Below are positions 8,552 through 18,400 of a stretch of DNA of 39,347 nt, piece after piece (positions within the stretch are counted from its first letter, which is position 1; every line of letters begins with the position of its first letter). The DNA is taken from NCBI GenBank assembly GCA_937911045.1, contig CALEPX010000050.1:1-39347 (forward strand). Direction: 5' to 3'. The notes under the pieces were generated by a model. The model had not been told where the DNA came from and did no database searches. It saw only the letters and a program-made list of their open reading frames with translations. The translations under genes were made by a program, and so were the position numbers. Source of the stretch: an uncultured Fretibacterium sp. Lineage in GTDB: Bacteria; Synergistota; Synergistia; Synergistales; Aminobacteriaceae.

Positions 8552-9754
8552 TTGCTAAGTATCTCGAAAATCGCTAAGAGAAATATTCAGCGTAAACCGT
8601 TGAGAAGCTTTTGCCTGATCTTGACGGTGATGCTGTTGTCAGGTTTTGTTTTCATAGGCAGCGTATTGAACGTGAGTTTGTCCGACGGAGCTGTGAGTTT
8701 GGCGAATCGTCTCGGAGCTGATGTCATGATCGTTCCGTCGAGTTATAGATTCAGTCAGGTCGAAGGAATTATTTTGACTGGCAAGCCATCGAGTTTCTAT
8801 TTGCCGGATAACGCGCTCGAAGAAGTTCAGAAGCTCGATCTTGGTATTGAGAAAATTTCGCCTCAGACGTTTCTTGCGAGTTTCAAGATGTCGTGTTGCT
8901 CGTATCCGGTGCAGCTAATCGGCATAGATTACGACTCGGATTTCATAATCAAGCATTGGCTCGGGAAGATTCTTTCGCAGAAATTGCAGGACGGCGAGCT
9001 AATCATCGGGAATAATATTGCGAGTGACATCGGTGAGTATTTGCGATTCTTCGGGCAGAATTTGAAAGTCGCGGGCAAACTTGAGAAAACGGGAATGGGT
9101 TTTGATTCGAGCGTGTTTGTTGACAGGGCTACGATTGAGAAATTGGCAGACGAATCCGAACGAATCTCTGCGAAACGCTTACATGATTCAGGCAGCAGAA
9201 TTTCCGTTATAATGCTCAAGCTCAAACCGGGTTATGATTCCGAAGTCGCTGCCATGGAAATTAATCGCGTATTGGGATCACGTGGCATTCAGGCAATATT
9301 CAGCAAGAGTTTCGTGAATAACATGTCGCAAAGTCTGATGTTCGTGTCGAGAGCAATTACTCTGAGCTTGGCTTTGATCTGGTTCTTGGCTGTGATAATC
9401 ATCGGGCTTTTATTCGCGCTGTCGATTTCGGAACGTCGTCTTGAGATGGGGACGCTGCGTTACTTGGGAGCTACTCGCGCAAAATTAATACGCATAATGC
9501 TGACCGAAGTTCTCATGATCAGTTCTTACGGAGCTATACTGGGAATATTTCTCGGAGCGTTGGTGATTCCGGTGATAAATTCTCGCGTGATTGAGGCGTT
9601 ACATTTGCCATTCTTGCTTTCGTCGGTGCAGTTCATGATTTCGGCGGCGATAATTTCCGGAGTGTTTGCGATTTTGACGGGGATGTTAGCGGCGTTGATT
9701 CCGGTTTTGAGAGCAGGGCGTGTCGAGATAAATGACATGCTTTCGGAGGTGTAA
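8552..9754 (+). CDS. FtsX/MacB-family ABC transporter permease
   Basis: A 400-residue membrane protein with the MacB/LolC/FtsX layout: one helix near the N-terminus (about 22-45), a large outside domain (about 50-265, including GADVMIVPSSYRF), then three helices towards the C-terminus (about 270-295, 315-345 and 365-390) with the SISERRLEMGTLRYLGATR coupling segment between them. Such permeases work by mechanotransmission with a LolD-like ATPase to export or release substrates rather than to import them. The start is TTG 8552, one base after the DUF4418 stop, with GGGAGA at 8540-8545. The ATPase gene follows after two bases, so the three genes form one transporter. Confidence 0.88.
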   Translation: MLSISKIAKRNIQRKPLRSFCLILTVMLLSGFVFIGSVLNVSLSDGAVSLANRLGADVMIVPSSYRFSQVEGIILTGKPSSFYLPDNALEEVQKLDLGIEKISPQTFLASFKMSCCSYPVQLIGIDYDSDFIIKHWLGKILSQKLQDGELIIGNNIASDIGEYLRFFGQNLKVAGKLEKTGMGFDSSVFVDRATIEKLADESERISAKRLHDSGSRISVIMLKLKPGYDSEVAAMEINRVLGSRGIQAIFSKSFVNNMSQSLMFVSRAITLSLALIWFLAVIIIGLLFALSISERRLEMGTLRYLGATRAKLIRIMLTEVLMISSYGAILGIFLGALVIPVINSRVIEALHLPFLLSSVQFMISAAIISGVFAILTGMLAALIPVLRAGRVEINDMLSEV

Positions 9755-9756
9755 AC

Positions 9757-10437
9757 GTGAAAATTCTGCGGTTTGAAAATATATCGAGAGAATATGCTCG
9801 CGGAAGTGCTAAATTCTTGGCTGTGAATAACGCAAATCTTGAGCTAGAATCCGGTGATTTCGTGAATATCATCGGGCGATCCGGTAGCGGAAAATCCACG
9901 CTCCTGAAAATGGCAGCCGGAATATTAACGCCAACGTCCGGGAAAATCGAACTCGACGGTGAAATTCTCGCAGCTAAAACCGATGCTGAATTATCAAGAA
10001 TGCGCAATTACAAAATCGGCTTCATTCCGCAAGGGGCTTCAGTTCTGCCAAACCTGACGATTATTGAGAATGTGATTCTGCCGGCGATACTCTGGGAACA
10101 TGGCGGAGATATTGCAGGTTACGCTATGATTTTGCTGGAGAAATTCGGTATAGCGAATCTGGCAAATTCGTATCCAGATGAACTTTCCGGCGGTGAATTG
10201 CGTCGTGTGTTGATTGCCCGTGCGTTGATTAATCACCCGAAGATTATTCTCGCAGATGAGCCAACGTCGAATCTTGATGGCGAATCCTCGCAAAATATCC
10301 TGCAAATTTTCTCGCGCCTAAATTCCCAGGAGAACGTAACGTTATTGCTGGTCTCGCATGATCTGGACACGCTTAAGTTCGGCAAACGTGTTTTCGAGAT
10401 GAATGACGGGGTACTGACGCAGAAATCCGTGTTATAA
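9757..10437 (+). CDS. LolD/MacB-type ABC transporter ATP-binding protein
   Basis: A 226-residue single-domain ATPase. Walker A is GRSGSGKST (residues 40-48), the Q-loop is IPQGASVLPNLT, the signature is LSGGELRR (143-150), Walker B is IILADEPTSNLD, and the H-loop is LLVSHD. It belongs to the LolD/MacB/FtsE group that drives FtsX-type permeases. The start is GTG 9757, after GGAGGT (9745-9750) which overlaps the permease stop, implying coupled translation. The substrate cannot be told from sequence. Confidence 0.9.
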   Translation: MKILRFENISREYARGSAKFLAVNNANLELESGDFVNIIGRSGSGKSTLLKMAAGILTPTSGKIELDGEILAAKTDAELSRMRNYKIGFIPQGASVLPNLTIIENVILPAILWEHGGDIAGYAMILLEKFGIANLANSYPDELSGGELRRVLIARALINHPKIILADEPTSNLDGESSQNILQIFSRLNSQENVTLLLVSHDLDTLKFGKRVFEMNDGVLTQKSVL

Positions 10438-10438
10438 T
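10430..10438 (+). promoter_or_regulatory. Extended -10 promoter for the ACT/PFL pair
   Basis: TG-T-TATAAT (10430-10438) overlaps the stop codon of the ATPase gene. No good -35 is visible at 16-18 bases, so recognition would rely on the TG extension. It would give a leader of about 55 bases before the ACT gene. Confidence 0.5.
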
Positions 10439-10498
10439 TCGCAGGTAGTTTCGCAATTTGAAGTTTCTGATTTTTGGGAGAGAGTTGGTATTTGTAGC

Positions 10499-10768
10499 AT
10501 GAAAGCTATCATGACAGTTACGGCTAGAGACCGTGTCGGAATAATCGCGAGTGTTTGCACGCTGCTGGCGTCGATGGACGTGAATATTCTCGACATAAAC
10601 CAGACCGTTATGCAGGGAATTTTCACGATGACGCTTCTGGTTGACACTTCGACTTCGAGTTATAACTTCGACGAGATCAAATCTGCTGTGATTCAACGCG
10701 GTGAGAACGAAAATCTCGTTATACATATTCAACGCGCGGATATTTTCGACGCAATGCACAGAGTGTAA
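10499..10768 (+). CDS. ACT domain protein (UPF0237 family)
   Basis: An 89-residue protein that is one ACT domain, beginning MKAIMTVTARDRVGIIA, with the alpha/beta pattern and the DRVGIIA ligand-binding turn of amino-acid-sensing ACT domains. The family UPF0237 is nearly always encoded directly before a PFL/UPF0210 gene, as here (3-base gap). The role is thought to be regulatory sensing of a small ligand; the ligand is not known to me. GGGAGAGAG upstream acts as ribosome site. Confidence 0.88.
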   Translation: MKAIMTVTARDRVGIIASVCTLLASMDVNILDINQTVMQGIFTMTLLVDTSTSSYNFDEIKSAVIQRGENENLVIHIQRADIFDAMHRV

Positions 10769-10771
10769 ATC

Positions 10772-12106
10772 ATGCTGAATATTTCGGATATAATGCAGAC
10801 GGTCAACATGATCGATCAGCAACATTTGGACATTCGAACGATTACAATGGGAATTTCCCTGAATGATTGCGCAGATCCTGATATAGACGTTTGTTCTCGA
10901 AAAATATATGATAAAATCTCCAGACGCGCTGAAAATCTCGTGAAAGTTGGCTCCGAAATTGAGAACGAGTACGGCATACCGATCATTAACAAGCGAATCT
11001 CAGTGACACCGATTGCACAAATTGCTGCTGCGTGTGAGAGTGAGGATTATTGCATCATCGGGCGTGCTTTGGATAAGGCTGCGAAAAATTGCGGCGTGAA
11101 TTTCATCGGAGGATTTTCGGCACTGGTTCACAAAGGCTTCACGGATTCAGATTTGCGATTGATAAACGCGATTCCTGAGACGTTATCCCAAACTGAACTT
11201 GTGTGTTCGAGCGTGAATGTTGCTACGACCAAAGCCGGAATCAACATGGACGCTGTAGCTCTGATGGGACGTATAGTCAAGCGAACCGGAGAATCTGCCG
11301 CGAAACTCGTGATTTTTTCGAACGCTGTTGAAGATAACCCGTTTATGGCAGGAGCATTTCACGGTGCAGGCGAACCTGAATGTGTGATTAACGTCGGAGT
11401 ATCCGGACCCGGTGTTGTTTACAAAGCGTTGCAGGAAGTCAGGGGCAAGAGTTTTGATGTCGTGGCTGAAACTGTAAAACGTACTGCGTTCAGAATTACG
11501 CGAATGGGGCAACTTGTGGCTAGAGTTGCGTCGGAGAAATTGCGCGTTCCGTTCGGAGTTGTTGATTTGTCATTAGCTCCTACTCCGGCAGTCGGCGACA
11601 GTGTAGCGAGAATCCTGGAGGAAATGGGTCTCGAAACTTGCGGAACTCATGGAACAACGGCGGCTCTTGCGCTGTTAAACGACGCTGTGAAAAAGGGCGG
11701 TGTTATGGCGTCTGGACACGTCGGCGGATTATCCGGAGCATTTATTCCGGTGAGCGAGGACGAAGGCATGATTGAATCCGTTCGCAAAGGCGTATTGAAT
11801 ATCGAGAAGCTTGAAGCTATGACGTGCGTGTGTTCAGTTGGACTTGACATGATAGCTGTCCCTGGTGACACAAGTTCCGAAACTATCGCTGCAATAATCG
11901 CTGATGAAGCTGCAATCGGCGTGATTAATAACAAGACTACTGCCGTGAGATTAATCGCTGCTCCGGGGAAAACTGCTGGTGATACGCTTGAGTTTGGCGG
12001 ATTACTTGGTTCTGCTCCGGTTATGCGCGTGAATAACGTGAGTTGCAGGAAATTTATCGAACGCGGCGGAAGAATCCCTGCACCGATTCACAGCCTAAGA
12101 AATTAG
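10772..12106 (+). CDS. PFL family protein (UPF0210/DUF711)
   Basis: A 444-residue cytoplasmic protein matching the UPF0210/DUF711 family, which has a pyruvate-formate-lyase-like fold and no proven reaction. Conserved-looking stretches are IDQQHLDIRTITMGISLNDC at the start, FIGGFSALVHKGF, AGAFHGAGEPECVINVGVSGPGVV in the middle, and VDLSLAPTPAVGDSVA. Length is as usual for the family (about 450). It is coupled to the ACT gene; no independent ribosome site stronger than GAGTG is seen. Transcription probably ends at the hairpin at 12125-12148. Confidence 0.9.
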   Translation: MLNISDIMQTVNMIDQQHLDIRTITMGISLNDCADPDIDVCSRKIYDKISRRAENLVKVGSEIENEYGIPIINKRISVTPIAQIAAACESEDYCIIGRALDKAAKNCGVNFIGGFSALVHKGFTDSDLRLINAIPETLSQTELVCSSVNVATTKAGINMDAVALMGRIVKRTGESAAKLVIFSNAVEDNPFMAGAFHGAGEPECVINVGVSGPGVVYKALQEVRGKSFDVVAETVKRTAFRITRMGQLVARVASEKLRVPFGVVDLSLAPTPAVGDSVARILEEMGLETCGTHGTTAALALLNDAVKKGGVMASGHVGGLSGAFIPVSEDEGMIESVRKGVLNIEKLEAMTCVCSVGLDMIAVPGDTSSETIAAIIADEAAIGVINNKTTAVRLIAAPGKTAGDTLEFGGLLGSAPVMRVNNVSCRKFIERGGRIPAPIHSLRN

Positions 12107-12115
12107 CGAATCAGC

Positions 12116-12148
12116 AAAAAAATGCCCACGCTCGTTTGTGAACGTGGG
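12116..12148. terminator. Bidirectional terminator between convergent genes
   Basis: CCCACG (12125-12130) pairs with CGTGGG (12143-12148). Read on the minus strand the stem is followed by seven T (bases 12122-12116), a good terminator for the secreted-protein operon. On the plus strand it is followed by a shorter TT-TTT-poor tail, so it would be weaker for the PFL gene. Confidence 0.7.
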
Positions 12149-12166
12149 TTTCGTGTTAAATTGCTG

Positions 12167-15100
12167 CTAGTTCTTTTTCAGCGCGAAATACGCACATAAC
12201 GCCAGAGTAATCATTCCTGCGTACCCCGAATTACAGCCTCCGGACGAATTTCCTGAATCATGAGCTTGGCTTTGCTTTTGATTCTGAATCTGAGCATTCG
12301 CCGTGACTAGAAGTTCGGAAGTTTTGAGAGAATCTTCACCGGAATTTGCCGTAGCTTGTAACGTGAACTCATCCTGAAGCATGTCTTGTGAAAGAGTGAA
12401 CGTGTTTTCTTCGGATATTTCGATTTCATCAAGAGCTTCGTCATTCAGCAGGATTTCCACGTCAGAGACTTCGACATTTCGCCCGAAAGCGTCAACCCAT
12501 TGAGCGATTCCGAAAGTTGCAGGCAAGTTCGAATCGATTGCGATTGCGCCCGTTAATTTCTCGTCGCCACTGAGCAGATATAATTCTGTGACAGCTGGAG
12601 CGTGTCCGTTATTATTGACCGGTTCAGGACTTGCAGCACTCAGACTTAATGCCGAACTGCTCTGAGTCTGTTTAGTATCCGAATCCGAATCGTCGTTCTT
12701 AATCGTGAGTTCGAATTCAACGACATCTGTGTCAGTTTTGTTCTTCGCCTGAATCGAGAACTTATACGTGCCAGCTTTCTTCGGAGTTCCTGAGATTATG
12801 CCGGTTTTCTTGTCGAATTTTAGCCCCGATGGAAGCGAGCCGATCTTTTTGAGCTTGAGATCTGAGCCGGAAATATCCAGCATAAATTCGTACGGGACTT
12901 TCACGTAGCCATCAGGAAGACTTGTCGTGAGAATCTTCGGAGCTTGAGGAACGACTTTGAGCTTGAGAGTTTTCGTAACGGAGCCGATTTCGTTCTCAAT
13001 CGTGATCTTGAAGAGCAATTTGCCTGGTTTCGTTGGGATTCCGCTTAACACGCCGGTGTCCTCGTCAAGATGGAAGCCATCAGGTAAAGCCTCCGCAGCC
13101 AAGAATTTCATCGGGGTAGTTCCATAAGCTTCGAGCGTTGCTTCGTATTCAGTTCCGACAGACGCATCAGGCAGAGTTTTCGACGAGAATTTCGGTTTTG
13201 AAGTCGTGCTGCCAGTCGGGGCACCAGCTCGATACGACGGATTATCCGCGATTGTTATCGTGAACTGCTTCTCGACGTAGCCGTTATGAGCTCCCAAGAA
13301 TCGCAGCTTGAACGTGAATGTTCCAGTTCTCTTAGGAACGCCGCTCAAGTACGTGTATCGACCTGATTGTCTAAGCGTCAATCCTGTAGGCAGAGTTCCT
13401 GAGACGCGCGATGGAGTGATCGGAGTAGAGCCACCTGTCACGAGTACCCAATCGCTGTACGATTTGCCGAGTGTGCCATTGTAGAACGAGAAATACGCAT
13501 ACATGCTCGGGTCAGGAAACGGAATCGGTGGTATTGACGGCTTGATAGTGATAGAATGATTCGTGTTGTTGTAATAGCCGCCATCGTTTCTGTACGGAGT
13601 GATTGTGAAATTATACGTTTTCGCCTGTGATGGTGTTCCCTCGAAATAGATGTACCTTCTAGAACTAGAAAGAACGAGCTTCAATTCAGAATCTGGAGGA
13701 TAATTTCCCGATAATGTTACCCCGTCGAAATTTGAGTTAGGAACCTTCACATAGTCACTGTAATATTTGCCAACTTTCCCATCGTAGTAACTGTATATTG
13801 TCTTGAGGTTAGGATCAACCCATGGGTCAGTTCCAACTTTGATGTTGAAGGTTCGCGTTGTCGTTGTCTCAGGATTGCCGACCAAATTATAACATTCGAG
13901 CTCAAATGTGTAATATCCAGCTTTTGTGGGTGTGCCTTCAATCTTTGCCGTTCGAGAACTGGCGTTAGCTGTCAACTTCAGACCGGGTGGCAACGAACCG
14001 CGGAGTTTCCATCGCATTGTCCTTTCCGTGCCATCAGCTGTGATTTCCTGACTGTATGATTGATTCAATCTGCCATCTTTTAACGAAGATGCTGTCGTAA
14101 TTTCTGGCGGCTCATAAACAGTAATCGAGGCTTGCTTCTCGGAATCTGCGGCTCTGACTTTGAAGTAATAGCGCATAGGAGAGCGAGATTTTTTCCCAGT
14201 TGAAGTGTGTCCAATTGTGCCGGAAATCACGCCCGATGAATTAATCGATAATCCCGGAGGAGGTGTTGTGGCATTAGGGGTTACAGCATTCGAAGGTGCG
14301 ACACCATTAGATAAACTCCACGAACTTGTGCTGCCATTAGCTTCACACTGGAATCTATAACTCACACCTGCAACGGCGCTTTCATAGGGAACTTTTGTGA
14401 GCTCGAGAGAATCGAACATGCTGTTATACTCGCTCTCAGTCATCCAAGCAATGCGCCAATACGAGCCAACTGGGTAAAGAACTTGACACCAGCTGCTGAC
14501 TTTCGCAAGTAGATAGACTGAATCGCCAACGTCAATTCCGTAAACGCCAACTCTCGACTCGCCCCTGCGTCTTGCCAAGCCGTAAAATTTATGCTGAGCC
14601 GTTCGTGCTGACGAAGTTTCGCTGCCAGCAATAAGATTACTCAAACTCGTGTATGCGTCTTGTCTGCTGCTTCCTACAGGATATTTGATTTTCGCGTATG
14701 CTCTGTTATTACTGTTCACACCAACGCCAACGATCCAGATTTCGTCGCTCTCACCAGTCCAAGCAGTTGATGAAATGCGCGTCGTCAAATTTGCGTTCGA
14801 GTACACGTCGTAATATTTCTTGTTCTCAAGCGTGAAAACTTTCGCATACCTGCTCGAAGTCAAATTAGTCAACCCCGGGCTCAACGTGGTATTACTCGGA
14901 ATAGGATTGTCATATCTCGGATCGGGGAAGCCATTATCCTGATAATACTGAAGAACATCACGATTTGTCATCTCGAAATGTAAATGTGGTCCCGTTGAAT
15001 TACCGGTTGAACCGCTCAACGCAATTAAGTCCCCTTTGTTGACACGTTGACCGTTCGAGACTTTGAACTCACTGAGATGTCCATAGAGCGTTATTGTGCC

Positions 15101-15415
15101 GTCGTCGTGCTTGATCTCGAAATATCTTCCGAAGCTACTGCTGCCTAAATCCGCGAGACTTTGGACAGTTCCAGCTGCTGGGGCAAAAACTTCTGTGCCA
15201 AGGCTAACAGCTATATCAACGCCTGCAGGATTTCCGTTGTACCAATATCTGCAAGAATGATAACTGCCGCTGGAATATTTGTACCTTGTCGTTATAGTTG
15301 TGTGTCCTGGAACAGGCCAGCCAAATTCTGCTGCTGTTGCGACACATGCGCTCACAGTGACAAGTAACACTGCGAGTGCGATAATACTTGTAAATCTAAA
15401 TCTTCTGTGTTTCAT
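12167..15415 (-). CDS. Secreted M23-peptidase-like protein with Ig-like repeats and Synergist-CTERM tail
   Basis: 1082 residues. Signal peptide 1-29; VSAC (21-24) could also be a lipobox. M23/LytM-like domain about 31-150: D67, H113 (LYGHLS), H144 and H146 (GPHLHFEM) are kept, but the first zinc His of the HxxxD motif is Pro63; His53 could substitute or the enzyme could be inactive. An SH3b-like stretch lies about 255-320. Then come about six putative-Ig (He_PIG) repeats with the pattern PxGL, GxxSGTPxxAGxYxF, between about 330 and 910, a low-complexity linker, and the Synergist-CTERM tail SSGGCNSG, hydrophobic segment, KK. It is last in the operon, 6 bases after the protease gene, with AAAGGAG before ATG. 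A peptidoglycan-binding or cleaving surface protein is inferred. Confidence 0.82.
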   Translation of the reverse strand: MKHRRFRFTSIIALAVLLVTVSACVATAAEFGWPVPGHTTITTRYKYSSGSYHSCRYWYNGNPAGVDIAVSLGTEVFAPAAGTVQSLADLGSSSFGRYFEIKHDDGTITLYGHLSEFKVSNGQRVNKGDLIALSGSTGNSTGPHLHFEMTNRDVLQYYQDNGFPDPRYDNPIPSNTTLSPGLTNLTSSRYAKVFTLENKKYYDVYSNANLTTRISSTAWTGESDEIWIVGVGVNSNNRAYAKIKYPVGSSRQDAYTSLSNLIAGSETSSARTAQHKFYGLARRRGESRVGVYGIDVGDSVYLLAKVSSWCQVLYPVGSYWRIAWMTESEYNSMFDSLELTKVPYESAVAGVSYRFQCEANGSTSSWSLSNGVAPSNAVTPNATTPPPGLSINSSGVISGTIGHTSTGKKSRSPMRYYFKVRAADSEKQASITVYEPPEITTASSLKDGRLNQSYSQEITADGTERTMRWKLRGSLPPGLKLTANASSRTAKIEGTPTKAGYYTFELECYNLVGNPETTTTRTFNIKVGTDPWVDPNLKTIYSYYDGKVGKYYSDYVKVPNSNFDGVTLSGNYPPDSELKLVLSSSRRYIYFEGTPSQAKTYNFTITPYRNDGGYYNNTNHSITIKPSIPPIPFPDPSMYAYFSFYNGTLGKSYSDWVLVTGGSTPITPSRVSGTLPTGLTLRQSGRYTYLSGVPKRTGTFTFKLRFLGAHNGYVEKQFTITIADNPSYRAGAPTGSTTSKPKFSSKTLPDASVGTEYEATLEAYGTTPMKFLAAEALPDGFHLDEDTGVLSGIPTKPGKLLFKITIENEIGSVTKTLKLKVVPQAPKILTTSLPDGYVKVPYEFMLDISGSDLKLKKIGSLPSGLKFDKKTGIISGTPKKAGTYKFSIQAKNKTDTDVVEFELTIKNDDSDSDTKQTQSSSALSLSAASPEPVNNNGHAPAVTELYLLSGDEKLTGAIAIDSNLPATFGIAQWVDAFGRNVEVSDVEILLNDEALDEIEISEENTFTLSQDMLQDEFTLQATANSGEDSLKTSELLVTANAQIQNQKQSQAHDSGNSSGGCNSGYAGMITLALCAYFALKKN

Positions 15416-15421
15416 GAAATG

Positions 15422-18400
15422 TCAACTCCTTTTGATATGATTCGATTTGAATCGTGTAAATACTGCGAGTAAAATTGCAAAAACCAATCCCAGATCTCCG
15501 GAATTACAACTCGAACCGCCGCCACCGCCGTTGCTCGTGGGATTATTCGAGCTTGCACCTGCGATTTTCAGCGTGAAAGTCTTGCCGGATTGATCGACGT
15601 TATTCAAAACCGTGAAAGCAATTTCGTATTCTCCGGCTTCCTTGGGAGTTCCTGACAAGATTCCGTCTTGAGTTAGAGATAATCCGTCCGGAATATTTCC
15701 GCTGCGCCATTCGATCGGAGCTGTTCCTGAAGCTGTGAGCGTATAACTGTAGGCTATCCCAACAGTTGCATCGGGCAAATTCTCGCTCGTGATTTCAGGC
15801 GCGGTTTCATTCGAGAATCTCTCAAGTGTGAAAGCTTTGATCGTTGCGTTATACGGTCCGCCGTTGATCTCAGTTCCATCGTACCAGACTGACGGCACCG
15901 GATCGCCCACAGCGAAGAAACTCTCTCCCTGATTGACTGATGCGCGAACGTAATTGCTGATGCTAGCCTCAACTCCCGTCGGAAACTCGTAGTCAGAACT
16001 AAGCGTTGACTGGATAATAACAGCGTAATAATCCCCGGAATACAAGTTCACTGTCTCAGGCAAATCCAGCGTGTGATAACCTGCATTCGGAATTTCGCCC
16101 GTCAAAATCGCATTCTCAGCATGTCCAGGATCCGTCGGTCGAATCTTGCCGAAGTTATTCACGAAAATCTTGTACCGCGTGTTGTTGTCCGTCGTGTGGA
16201 AGCCAATTCGCACCAGACTTTCGTTCCGTGATGACTTGAAAATATTCGATGACCATGTTGTGCTGATATGCTTAGTCTTGCCGTTCTCGTCGTGATAGTT
16301 CGTGATGAGCGTGTCGTCTTCCCGAGTGTCTTCGCTCACAATGAACGCCGTGATGTCTCTTATTCCGCTTTGATTTACAGTAGCTTGTTCGTATGACATC
16401 CAGAAATAACCGTTGTCATTTTTGTTCACACCCTCAGAATTTCGCACAAGCCACGCGCCGTTCTGAGACGGTTTAATCGGATTGAAATTCTCAAGCGGGT
16501 AATCATCGTCCCAACCGACAAGTAATACAGCATGAAGTTTATCCAACAAATTATTATTCGTGTAAAATGCGTCATGGCTCTCGTTGTAGTACACGTCATC
16601 GTGATTATAGAATATGCAGAAAACCGCTCCGTGATCGATTATGGCTTGTTTAACGAACTTGATATTCTCATCGCCCAAGTAGTTATTGTTGCCAAATTTC
16701 AACGTGTCATGGAACAATACGCGTGAACTTGGAAGATCTTCAGCTCTTTTGCCACCTAGGAAACTTTCGATTTTCGAATCCGCATCTCTCGAATCAGTTC
16801 CTGCGACTGAGTATTGCATTACGGATTCATTCACGGTATTCGGGAATTTTGCCAGGAATGATTCAGCAGTGTCAACCATCCCACAAGACATCAAGATACT
16901 TTCCTTATTCCCTTTCCCGAAATTGTCCGAACTTGCATCTTTGAACGCAAACCACGCCAAATGCAGCTCAGAGAAATCCGGCTCAGCTCCAGCGATCGTC
17001 AAGTTCTGCTTCATGTAATCAGCTTCCATTGCGCCAATCGCAGCGAATGCCCAACAAGTCAAGAATTTTCCCTGATCACGAACTGCTGGCAATTTCTCGT
17101 TCCTGTAAAATTTCGGCAGATCGCTTGAAACTTCGGTTTTGGGCGGATTACTCGACAAATGCGACATGTCATTAGGTGACGGAATTGCTCCGGTTGATTT
17201 GGTCTCGTCCAATTCATCGCGATGTTCGAGCCAATCTTGGAACGCATCAGACACGGGAGCTTCTTCAGCATCGTTCTGATCAGTATCCCATTCGCAAATG
17301 AATCCGTGTTCGAACTCAGAAGCCAAATTATCCGTAGCAATCCATTTCCCTGAATCAGCCAAAATCTGCAAATAATTCCCAGAACCGTTCGGGTGATTCT
17401 CCGCAAAATTCCGGAACTGCTTCTCGAAAACTTCATCCGTGACCCACTCAATCATGCCACCGGAATCAATCTTAGCTCCGAGCCAGTAATAGCCAAATCC
17501 CGAATTAACTTCACGAAGCATTCTCGCGATTTCGTCCTGTTCTGATTGGCTTGTGATTGTCAGCAAGTGTCCGCCGAGCGATTCGCAGTAAGATTTCGCC
17601 TGCTGCCACGTGACATTCGCGTCAAAAATCTGATACTCGTGACCGTTCCATGTGAATATAGCCTTGTCACTGGAAATAACTACCTGTGAGCTTGCAAAAT
17701 TCCCGACTTCGGAGTATTGCTGCGAGTTCCAGGAGTTCCCCGACAGATTCACATCGTCACTCCCAACAATCCCGACGATTCCGCCGACGTAACCATCACT
17801 GCGTAATTTCGAATTTTGCGAGACGGTGCAATTCTGAACAGTCCCAGAAGACATTTCACCAACAATTCCGCCGACCCATGACGCACCCGAAATATCCGCG
17901 CTGACTCTGCAATTTGTGACCGTGCCTCCGTGCATATGAGCGACAATTCCGCCAGCACCGTACTCGTCATCTTCCCCATAACGCACAATTCGCCCGTTGA
18001 AACTGCAGTTCTCGATCACGCCGCCGTACAGATAATGCACAACTGTTCCGACGCAATCGCCACTCAAATTCCCGACGACGTTGAGATTCTTGATAACGGG
18101 GGTACACTCACCACTAATAACAACGGGTACTTCTTCTTTTACCGTATCGCTGCTTATTACTTCTTCTACTTCTTCATCACCGCTAAAAACAAGTGCTATT
18201 TCTTCGATCAGTATATCATCTTCACTAACAACAGAATACTCGTACCTGCCACCGCTCACCTCCGTAAACAAAGCCACCTCAAGTGTATCGTAACTATCGT
18301 AACTGTAGTACAAGGTACCATCGGCATCTCCGCCATACAAGTCAACATAATTGTAATTGTAGTATGTGATCGTGTGATTCTGCCCGTCGAAATAACCACG

